Origin: Streptomyces durocortorensis
Lineage (GTDB): Bacteria; Actinomycetota; Actinomycetes; Streptomycetales; Streptomycetaceae
DNA length: 35,008 nucleotides
NCBI RefSeq assembly: GCF_016901035.1
Contig: NZ_JAFEUF010000019.1
Coordinates: 22,340 to 57,347, forward strand
Direction: 5' to 3'
Of the stretch, positions 17,421 through 24,934 are shown one piece after another. How positions within the stretch are numbered: position 1 is the first letter of the stretch; the number at the start of each line of letters is the position of its first letter. The translations under genes were made by a program, and so were the position numbers. The notes beneath the pieces were generated by a model that was not told the DNA's origin, did no database searches, and was given only the letters and a program-made list of their open reading frames with translations.

Positions 17421-17431
17421 GCCTGTTGCTC
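17417..17431. terminator. Small hairpin between convergent genes
   Basis: tgagc and gctca flank ctgtt, spanning the DUF1707 stop and the stop of the convergent 17430 gene. The stem is only 5 bp, so it is weak. Confidence 0.3.
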
Positions 17432-17747
17432 AACCCCTGGCGCTCGGCGGGGGTGCCGCAACGGCGACTCGGGCTGTCCAGGACCCGGGTTCCCGAGGCT
17501 GATCCCAGACCACGTCGACGTCAGCTTCGTTCACGTCGTGCGCGAGTCCAGCCACCATCGCGGTCACGGCGGCCCGTGCCTCGGCCGGGTCGGTATCGGG
17601 CGGCAGGCCGGTAAGGCGCCCGCAGAGTGTCCCGCCTCCCTCGGTGAGAAGACTATGGCGCCAGCCTTCCGGCGTCGCGAGAAGGACGATGCCCTTGGGT
17701 ATGCCGAAGGGAGCCTGCCTCTTCTTCGTGTGCTCCTGCCTCACCAT
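17430..17747 (-). CDS. Hypothetical small protein at the distal end of the T7SS locus
   Basis: Predicted 105-residue soluble protein. The start is ATG 17747, which begins MVRQEHTKKRQAPFGIPKGI. Upstream in-frame residues (to 17849) are Ser/Gly-rich and have no ribosome site. The core, IVLLATPEGWRHSLLTEGG followed by LCGRLTGLPPDTDPAEARAA and VTAMVAGLAHDVNEADVDVV, suggests an alpha/beta fold with an amphipathic helix, ending with a strand after Trp-Asp-Gln-Pro. I recall similar uncharacterised streptomycete proteins but no named family. It is the last gene on the minus strand, 43 bp after the 17791 gene, and so may be cotranscribed with the toxin-immunity unit. Confidence 0.6.
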   Translation of the reverse strand: MVRQEHTKKRQAPFGIPKGIVLLATPEGWRHSLLTEGGGTLCGRLTGLPPDTDPAEARAAVTAMVAGLAHDVNEADVDVVWDQPREPGSWTARVAVAAPPPSARG

Positions 17748-17790
17748 GGAACTATTCAATCCTCCAAACGGGCATCGCTCCAAGCCTGTT

Positions 17791-18210
17791 TCAGCAACGC
17801 AGCCCGACAACGCCCCAGCCACGCCGCTGGGCCTTGCCGATGACGTCACCCCACCTGTGGAGCAGCCCGGCGAAGGCGTTGAATCCGTTGATACGGCTGG
17901 AGCCGGCTTGGGCGTGCCGATCGAACGGCTCCCGGAGCGCTTCGAGTTCGGCGCCGACGAGTTCCCAGAGCAGTTTCAGCGGGGAGACGGCAGCGGGCGG
18001 ACACCACAGGAGGTGATCCGACGGCGCATCGGGCAAGACCACCGACACATGTGCCGCGCCCCCCTCGGCGTCCCGATCGGCCATGTACTCCAGCCCACCC
18101 CAGAAGAGCGGATCGATGAACCGGTCCACGGCCGACCGCACCGCAGGCGCGACGAACGCCCGGATCGCTTCCCAGTGCTCGCCCGCCGCGAAGTGATCCT
18201 CGGATGACAC
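17791..18210 (-). CDS. Hypothetical protein downstream of the immunity gene
   Basis: Predicted 139-residue helical protein of unknown family: HWEAIRAFVAPAVRSAVDRF, WGGLEYMADRD, PLKLLWELVGAELEALREPF, NGFNAFAGLLHRWGDVIGKA. I prefer the GTG at 18210, with GGCGAGG 7 nt upstream. An ATG at 18279 with AAGG upstream would add 23 residues using A/T-rich codons, including one TTA, and would start 9 bp after the immunity stop. Its position directly after the toxin-immunity pair makes a second immunity or accessory role possible, but nothing in the sequence proves it. Confidence 0.6.
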   Translation of the reverse strand: MSSEDHFAAGEHWEAIRAFVAPAVRSAVDRFIDPLFWGGLEYMADRDAEGGAAHVSVVLPDAPSDHLLWCPPAAVSPLKLLWELVGAELEALREPFDRHAQAGSSRINGFNAFAGLLHRWGDVIGKAQRRGWGVVGLRC

Positions 18211-18288
18211 CTGCTCGCCTCGCCCTTCGCGCACTTGAGATAATCCCCGCGGAGTGAATTTTTCCCGCGAGAACCACATGGGCAACCT

Positions 18289-19152
18289 TCAGGTGGGGAA
18301 CTCGCCGATCCAGGTGCGCTGGAGGAGATGCTTGGGAAGGTAGTCCGACTCGACTTCGATAGGGAATTCTGCGTCCAGTGCGAAACAGGCCATGGCGAGT
18401 GGCGCCAAGGCTACCCAGCCATAGCAGGAGTCAGCGATATCTGGGTCGGTTGACCAGTAATCTTTATGGGCGAGGAGTGCATTTTCGAGGGAGCGATTGA
18501 ACTCTTCGTGTTGGCCTGTTGCGCGCCAACGGAGGAGCTCCATCGGAGGCCACATGATTCGGGAGATATAGTTTTGCTCCGTACTTGGACGGTTGCCCGG
18601 CTGGGTTCCTGACGCGGCTTCAACGAGTTTATCGGGGAAATTTTCATGGCCGAGCCAGAAGGACTGCAATGTTTCGATCCAGGCGTACTGATACTCGTCG
18701 TACACTGCCCCGGACTCGCGCAGCTTGGATGTTGGCACTTTGCAGAGGTCTGTTAGTCGCTGACTGTTACGGCAGATTGCCGCGAGGTAGAAAGCTGTGA
18801 GCCAGTGGCCGGCATTCACGAAGGACTCAGGGCCCGTGAAAGCTGCAACGGTGCGCTTCTCATGGTGAATTAGGCACTGTACGTTGGCTTCGGTCGACGT
18901 GGCGGCTGCGAAGATTGCCGATCCGGACTGCATGGCTGTGACCCATGCTTCCCATGATTCGATCCATGAGACGGTCGGGTCGACGACAGCTTTCTCGTAA
19001 GCTGTAACCAAAGCGGTTGACATGACGCTTTCGAGGGCAAAGGGGGTGTTTTCGATCCTCGCTAGCAAGAGTGTCGTGTGCTTTGAGATGGATGGCTCTC
19101 GCTCAGGGAGGTGCTGTCGGGAGATGGCGTGGCGTTGAACGGTGACGGTCAA
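18289..19152 (-). CDS. Imm49-family immunity protein
   Basis: Predicted 287-residue, mostly helical cytoplasmic immunity protein. The pattern VTVQRHAISRQHL near the start, WIESWEAWVTAMQSGSAIFA, FVNAGHWLTAFYLAAICRNS, LTDLCKVPTSKLRESGAVYD, EYQYAWIETLQSFW and the PLAMACFALD end fit the Imm49 family of polymorphic-toxin systems. It should neutralise the C-terminal nuclease of the gene just upstream. The start is TTG at 19152. The upstream toxin stop TGA overlaps it (4-bp overlap, TTGA), so the pair is translationally coupled, with GAGG just before. Base composition is low for the window (34 of 60 G/C in 18481-18540) and codons are A/T-tolerant, as in the toxin module but unlike the secretion genes. 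Confidence 0.88.
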   Translation of the reverse strand: MTVTVQRHAISRQHLPEREPSISKHTTLLLARIENTPFALESVMSTALVTAYEKAVVDPTVSWIESWEAWVTAMQSGSAIFAAATSTEANVQCLIHHEKRTVAAFTGPESFVNAGHWLTAFYLAAICRNSQRLTDLCKVPTSKLRESGAVYDEYQYAWIETLQSFWLGHENFPDKLVEAASGTQPGNRPSTEQNYISRIMWPPMELLRWRATGQHEEFNRSLENALLAHKDYWSTDPDIADSCYGWVALAPLAMACFALDAEFPIEVESDYLPKHLLQRTWIGEFPT

Positions 19153-22016
19153 TGAACCTCATCCTCGAAGATCTTGAAGTGTCGGAGTTCGCCTCCAGTG
19201 TAGGCGCCCGTGTGGTCCTTCGCTTTCACCATGACGTATTGGATCTTCTTATCCAAAAGCGCGAAACGCAGTTGTTCTGCAATCTCTCGGTCCCTGCCGC
19301 CGCGAGAGTGCATCTCGGTAATGATGGTTTGCACATACTCCAGTGTTCCCTGCTTGACCTGTCTGCTCGCATCGGCTCCTGCTCCTTGGCGCCAGCCGAG
19401 ACGCCCATCGGGTGCCTTTGCTTCGACGATCAGGAACTCACCGCCGTCGAGTTCGTACAGTTGATCGAATGTGCGAGATCCATTCGGAGTGCGAGGCAGG
19501 TCGGTTATCTGTCTGGCGTTAGGGAAGATCTCCGGAATGACGTGCAAGCGGGCCGACCCCTCACCCAGGGCCTCACCGACCTTGGTGTTGACCGGAGTGT
19601 CGCCGAAAGCTTCCTTGGCCGCTTCCAGCGTTTCCGCTGTCTCTGCCGTGGGGTCCTTGGTGTGGGCCCTCTCGGCATTCCCGAGTTCCTTGTAGGCTTG
19701 GTGCTTCTCGGCGAAGCCATCCAGTTCTATTCTGTGGCCGGCAGGGATGTTGCTGAGTTTGGGTTCCTCGGTTTCGAGTCGGTACTTCTCGGTGGAAGCA
19801 AAGGGAAGGTCGTTGACGGCTACGTATCGCCCGTTCCCGACGTCTTTTAGGACGGGGAGGTACTGGCCGTCGACAATCTCCTGCGCGTTGCGCCGGTGGA
19901 GGTGGGGGGTGTAATGCTCACTCCTCCATGCCGGGTCTTCGTTCGCTAGACGGACATGCTCGTCCTGGATGAGCTTGGCTTCCTCGGGTGTGCGTTGCGC
20001 CAACTGTGCTTCATCGCGGGCGTTCTGTCCGGCTATTGGGTCGTCACCTGAAGAGTCGGCTCTGGAGCCGCTGGGCCAGTTATGGCTGCCGGCCCTGCCA
20101 GAGCCGTCCACGTGGTATCCACCCGCCGCGGAACCCCCGCCGGTGTGGGGTGCATCTGCGCGAAGGCCGTCCGGGAGTCCTCCAGTCGTGGGCGACGTAT
20201 CTCCCGCGCGGGGCGGTGTGCCACGTTGAGTGTTGTCCAAGTCGTTGCGCGGCATGTTGTCACCGGCGGTACCGCCGGGCGCGGTACCGGGGCGGGTGGT
20301 TTGGGCGCCGTTGTCGCCTGTACGGATGGGATTCGAGGTGTCCGAGCCCAGATGCAGCGCTTCGTCGCCACTGCGCCCGCCGACTGAGGCCAGTTCGCGG
20401 GCCGGGAGTTCGGACCTGGCCGGGGAACCGACCTGGGGCGAGTCCGCGTTGGTGGTGGCGGAGGTGCCGGTGGGCGGGTTCTCCTTGCGGGCGTCCGTGT
20501 GGTGCTGTTTGAGGGTGCCGTCCTCGCCGAGGATGTTGCCCTGGCGGTCGAGGTGAACGACGTTGCCCTCCGCGTCGAAGTCCCTGAAGGTGCCTTCCGG
20601 CAGGGCGGTGGTGCCCTCGGGGAATGCGAGGGCGCCCTCCCGTATCGGCAGTGATCCCGCGGGCGGGGCTATGCCTTCGGGCAGGTGGACGATGCCGTCG
20701 CCGAGGTCGACTGCTCCGATGGGGATCTCCACCCCGTCCGGAAGCTTGACCGAGCCCTTCGGGATCTCGAACGCGCCGTCCGGGACAGCCGCGCCTTCGG
20801 GCAGGGTCAGAGTGCCGTCGGCCGCCTTGTACGCGCCGTCCGGCAGGGTGACAGACCCCGTTGGCATGGGCGGGACCTCGATGTTGCCCATGCCCTTGAA
20901 GCCGGCCATCACATCGCTGATCTTCGTCAGACCCGCGCCCGCGCCCTTGAAGAGGTACGCCGTCGGGTCGATGGCGCGGCTCGCCTTGTTGGCGAAGGAG
21001 AGGGCCTTCGCCGCGGCGGCAGCCTTGCCGGCGCCCGAGGCGCCGCCTCCCGCGCCGCCGGTGAACACGGTGGTCACCACGTTGAAGGTGACCGCGCCCG
21101 CCGCCCGCGCCGGGTTCTCGCTCCACTGGTCCCAGGCCAGCAGTGCCTTGCCGGTCTCCTTCATCGCGGTGCGCGAGTCCCGCAGCCAGGACGGAAGCTT
21201 GTCCTCCGGGGTCAACCAGAACGCCCCGGCCAGCGGAGTGGTGGAGATGTAGAGGCCCGTGGTCAGCTTGGCCAGCCCGGTCCAGGCTTGCTTCATGGAT
21301 TCCCAGCCGTCGGTGCCGACCAGAGTGCCCAGGCCCTTGATCGTGCCCCAGACGCCGTCGACGACGACGCCCTTGCCGAAGTCCCAGAGATGTTCGTGTA
21401 CGTGGTACCAGGGCGTCGATTCCTTGACCGGGTCGCCCCAGGGCAGGCCCTTGGCGTGCTTGAGGGCCTCGGCGTCGTAGCCGTACATCCCCTTGCCGCC
21501 GGAGCCGTCGTCCACCTTGAGCTGCTTGCCGTCCGGCACCAAGGCGATGATCTTGTTGTAGCAGGCGCGTTCGACCGCCTGGAACGCCGCCCAGGTCTCG
21601 GCGATCTCGGCCCGGCGGTTGTTGTTCTCCTCGACCAGGTCGCCGTCCTCGCGCCACTTGTCGTCGGCGTTCGCCTTGACCAGGAACGCGCCCGCGTCCC
21701 GCTTGAGCTGCCTCAACTTCTCGACCAGCGGATAGGCGTCGTCCGAGTACGTGCTCAGCGCGCTGGTGATGGTGGCCAGGTCCGACTTGAGGGAGACCCC
21801 GCGGTCGGCGACCGGCTTCGTCGTCGCGAACAGCTGGTCGGCCTCGGGCGCCTTGTAGAAGGCCTGCAGGCCGCCGAAGCTGCTGTGGATGTCGGCCGCG
21901 GACGAGGAGATCTTCTGCCCGTCCTTGGCCAGCGCGGTCACCTTGCGGTCGAGCACCGCGAGTTCGCCGGTGAAGACCGGTATGCCCTCCAGGTTGACCG
22001 GTTGGTTCTCGCTCAC
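19149..22016 (-). CDS. Polymorphic toxin, T7SS-type, with restriction-endonuclease-like C-terminal module
   Basis: Predicted 955-residue multidomain toxin. Residues 1-150 form a long helical WXG/LXG-like delivery region (with YPLVE, a YxxxE motif, near 95-99). Residues 210-350 are a Gly/Ala-rich region. About 386-503 hold some 16 short repeats ending in Pro-[Asp/Glu]-Gly or similar. 505-665 is a Gly/Thr/Pro/Asp-rich linker. 670-955 is the toxin module. Within it FDQLYEL (Asp851) followed by FLIVEAKAP (Glu865, Lys867) matches the D...ExK core of restriction-endonuclease folds, followed by a Gln/Glu helix, so DNA or RNA cleavage is predicted. GTG 22016 overlaps the DUF6507-like stop (GTGA), and the stop overlaps the Imm49 start. 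DNA below about 20000 falls to 55-60% G+C, marking the exchanged tip. Family subtype is uncertain. Confidence 0.88.
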   Translation of the reverse strand: MSENQPVNLEGIPVFTGELAVLDRKVTALAKDGQKISSSAADIHSSFGGLQAFYKAPEADQLFATTKPVADRGVSLKSDLATITSALSTYSDDAYPLVEKLRQLKRDAGAFLVKANADDKWREDGDLVEENNNRRAEIAETWAAFQAVERACYNKIIALVPDGKQLKVDDGSGGKGMYGYDAEALKHAKGLPWGDPVKESTPWYHVHEHLWDFGKGVVVDGVWGTIKGLGTLVGTDGWESMKQAWTGLAKLTTGLYISTTPLAGAFWLTPEDKLPSWLRDSRTAMKETGKALLAWDQWSENPARAAGAVTFNVVTTVFTGGAGGGASGAGKAAAAAKALSFANKASRAIDPTAYLFKGAGAGLTKISDVMAGFKGMGNIEVPPMPTGSVTLPDGAYKAADGTLTLPEGAAVPDGAFEIPKGSVKLPDGVEIPIGAVDLGDGIVHLPEGIAPPAGSLPIREGALAFPEGTTALPEGTFRDFDAEGNVVHLDRQGNILGEDGTLKQHHTDARKENPPTGTSATTNADSPQVGSPARSELPARELASVGGRSGDEALHLGSDTSNPIRTGDNGAQTTRPGTAPGGTAGDNMPRNDLDNTQRGTPPRAGDTSPTTGGLPDGLRADAPHTGGGSAAGGYHVDGSGRAGSHNWPSGSRADSSGDDPIAGQNARDEAQLAQRTPEEAKLIQDEHVRLANEDPAWRSEHYTPHLHRRNAQEIVDGQYLPVLKDVGNGRYVAVNDLPFASTEKYRLETEEPKLSNIPAGHRIELDGFAEKHQAYKELGNAERAHTKDPTAETAETLEAAKEAFGDTPVNTKVGEALGEGSARLHVIPEIFPNARQITDLPRTPNGSRTFDQLYELDGGEFLIVEAKAPDGRLGWRQGAGADASRQVKQGTLEYVQTIITEMHSRGGRDREIAEQLRFALLDKKIQYVMVKAKDHTGAYTGGELRHFKIFEDEVH
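20508..20861 (-). repeat. PxG-type short amino-acid repeats in the toxin
   Basis: About 16 consecutive units of 6-9 residues, most ending [Pro]-[Asp/Glu/Lys/Ile/Ala]-Gly with an aliphatic residue just before. Examples are TLTLPEG, AFEIPKG, SVKLPDG, IVHLPEG, ALAFPEG and TTALPEG. The last three units are looser (DAEG, DRQG, GEDG). The regular period suggests a beta-solenoid or extended rod between delivery and toxin parts. Confidence 0.7.
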
Positions 22017-22438
22017 TTACCGGCCCCCAGGTCCTTGAGCACGTCCAGACGGACCGACTTCGCCGCGTTCTGAGCCTGCTTGGCCGTGTCGATGTCGCCC
22101 TCGACGTACTCATTGGTCGCGGTCGCAGCCCCGAGCACCGCTGCCTGGATCCGCTCCGCCATCGACTTCAACTGGGGCTTCCGCTCTTGCGCGTACTGCC
22201 CCAGTGCCGCCGCCACCGGGCCCATCGCCGACCGCGACAACGGCGCTTGCCCCGGTGCCACCGGCCCCTGCAGCGGCGTACTCGCCGCCGTACCCGGCAC
22301 CGCTGTACCCGCTGCCTGCGCCGCCTCCGACAGATGCGTCATGAACGCGTTGAGGGCCTTCTCCAGGTCACCGGCATGTCCACCGACGACCTTCAACTGA
22401 CCCTGCACACCCTGCGGCTTGATATCCCACGCCGTCAC
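22013..22438 (-). CDS. DUF6507-like helical protein, probable toxin partner
   Basis: Predicted 141-residue protein: a start MTAWDIKPQGVQGQLKVVGG, a helix (DLEKALNAFMTHLSEAAQAA), a Pro/Gly/Ala loop (about 43-68) and a second helix pair (GPVAAALGQYAQERKPQLKS and the region to the C-terminus). This is the helical-hairpin size and shape of ESX-type cargo. EYVEGD contains YxxxD, the general export motif of mycobacterial T7SS. It matches my recollection of DUF6507, seen beside streptomycete T7SS toxins. GTG 22438 has AGGGGG 7 nt upstream. The stop overlaps the toxin GTG by 4 bp. By analogy with small helical partners of LXG toxins it may bind the toxin N-terminus and target it to EccC (inference). 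Confidence 0.75.
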   Translation of the reverse strand: MTAWDIKPQGVQGQLKVVGGHAGDLEKALNAFMTHLSEAAQAAGTAVPGTAASTPLQGPVAPGQAPLSRSAMGPVAAALGQYAQERKPQLKSMAERIQAAVLGAATATNEYVEGDIDTAKQAQNAAKSVRLDVLKDLGAGK

Positions 22439-22498
22439 CGACGAGCCCCCTGCTCATCCGTACCAACTCACCCGACCCGGTGAGGAAGAAGACCTGAT

Positions 22499-22550
22499 GG
22501 CCGACATGTCCGGCCGATGGACGGCCCGATGCACCGCCCGATGCACCGGC
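22499..22550. repeat. Palindrome plus three 12-bp tandem units before the DUF6507-like gene
   Basis: An 8-bp perfect palindrome gacatgtc (22503-22510) is flanked by ggccg and cggcc. Three 12-bp units beginning cgatg (22515-22550) follow. They lie in the 119 bp between the second ESX-like gene and the DUF6507-like gene. They may form a hairpin that attenuates read-through, so that Esx proteins are made in excess over the toxin (inference). Confidence 0.5.
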
Positions 22551-22557
22551 CCGCGGC

Positions 22558-22869
22558 TCAGCCGATGCCGTCGACCGCGGCCTTCGCGCGCGCCAGCGTC
22601 TGCGAGGCGGTCCCGTCGTTCTTCTCCAGCGTCGTACGCAGCAGCTGGATGATGTTCTTGACCTCCCGCGAGGTCGCGTTCCACCGCAGTTCCTTGCCGT
22701 GGTACTCATCCGCCACGCCGTCGGCCGCGAAGTCGTTCATCGCCGCCTTCACCTGCGTGTCCCGCGCTGTGATCACCTGCTCCAGCTGGGCGATCACGAC
22801 CTGGATGTTGCCCTGGACCTCAGTTGAAGCGCCTGTGTCGTACGAACGCCGATCCGTGCTGCCTGCCAT
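22558..22869 (-). CDS. WXG100/ESAT-6-like protein (second of pair)
   Basis: Predicted 103-residue helical-hairpin protein. Helix 1 is VQGNIQVVIAQLEQVITARD with QVKAAMNDF, the turn carries DGVADEYHGKELRWN (Trp within a loosely W-x-x-like turn rather than a strict WXG), and helix 2 is VKNIIQLLRTTLEKN with ASQTLARAKAAVDGIG. The size and charge pattern fit ESAT-6-type substrates; streptomycete relatives are annotated as pore-forming ESAT-6-family proteins. ATG 22869 is chosen with GGGGAG 9 nt upstream. TTG 22872 is an alternative. It lies 58 bp after the first ESX-like gene, so the two are probably cotranscribed and may form a heterodimer. No C-terminal YxxxD motif is visible. Confidence 0.8.
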   Translation of the reverse strand: MAGSTDRRSYDTGASTEVQGNIQVVIAQLEQVITARDTQVKAAMNDFAADGVADEYHGKELRWNATSREVKNIIQLLRTTLEKNDGTASQTLARAKAAVDGIG

Positions 22870-22927
22870 CAACCATCACTCCCCGTGGTGAACCGAAAAT
22901 CCCTGAAAGCTTTGTGCGCGGGCAGGC

Positions 22928-23260
22928 TCAACGGCCACCGAAACGCGCCGCGTCGAAATTGGCCGATGCCATCTGCGACTTCGCGTTCTCGCCCTGCTCC
23001 TGGTCACCCGTACCGAACGCCGCGTCCATTCCGGACTGGCCGCCCAGGATCCCGGACAGTGAGGCGTTGAGTGCGGCGGTGATCTCGTCGGAGCGGTTCT
23101 TGAAGTCGTCGAAGGCGACCTTCCCCGCTCCGTTGAACTTGCCCTCCAGCGGTTCGGCCGCCGCGATGAGCTGCCGGATCAGTGTCCCCAGATCCGTACT
23201 CGCGCCCTGCGAATGCGAGAGCAGCGTCGAAAGGACCGAGGCCCCCATGTCGAACTTCAT
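22928..23260 (-). CDS. WXG100-like protein (first of pair)
   Basis: Predicted 110-residue small helical protein. Helix 1 is LSTLLSHSQGASTDLGTLIR with QLIAAAEPLEG. The turn has FNGAG in the WXG position (Phe in place of Trp). Helix 2 is AFDDFKNRSDEITAALNASL. The C-terminus is flexible (NAKSQMASANFDAARFGG) and lacks an obvious YxxxD. The size and the aromatic-x-Gly turn fit WXG100 T7SS targets. ATG 23260 has a strong GGGGGA 5 nt upstream, and the 132-bp A/T-richer region before it probably carries the promoter of the Esx-toxin unit. The next gene encodes a second ESX-like protein. Confidence 0.82.
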   Translation of the reverse strand: MKFDMGASVLSTLLSHSQGASTDLGTLIRQLIAAAEPLEGKFNGAGKVAFDDFKNRSDEITAALNASLSGILGGQSGMDAAFGTGDQEQGENAKSQMASANFDAARFGGR

Positions 23261-23392
23261 CTTCTTCCCCCAACGCCTCGAACGAACGCATAAGTGTTCG
23301 GATTCATGTCTATCAACTCAAGCATCACGACGGCAATCTCCATTCGGCCAGATCGATGTCGTGACCAACCCATGACATCGGGGGGCCGAGTT
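23261..23392 (-). promoter_or_regulatory. A/T-richer intergenic region, likely esx promoter
   Basis: This 132-bp gap is clearly richer in A/T than the neighbouring genes and is followed by the best ribosome site in the locus. It starts with a hairpin that could end the eccD-eccC-DUF6177 transcript. I cannot fix a clear -35/-10 pair, so promoter placement is inferred. Confidence 0.45.
23354..23380 (-). terminator. Hairpin after the DUF6177-like gene
   Basis: cgatgtcgtg and catgacatcg pair over 10 positions (one wobble or mismatch) around a 7-nt loop, 12 bp past the DUF6177-like stop. There is no U tract. It probably separates the apparatus transcript from the esx-toxin transcript, or attenuates it. 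Confidence 0.5.
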
Positions 23393-24865
<1,473 letters not shown>

Positions 24866-24934
24866 GGGGTGGTCGTCCGGTCCTTCGTCGTTCGGGTTCG
24901 GTGGCGGGCGGTCATGGGCCGGCGGCGGTGTACG

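Noticed and set aside
18211..18279. TTA codon in the 17791 gene as evidence of bldA control
   Set aside because: The TTA lies only in the less likely upstream extension; with the preferred start it is not translated.
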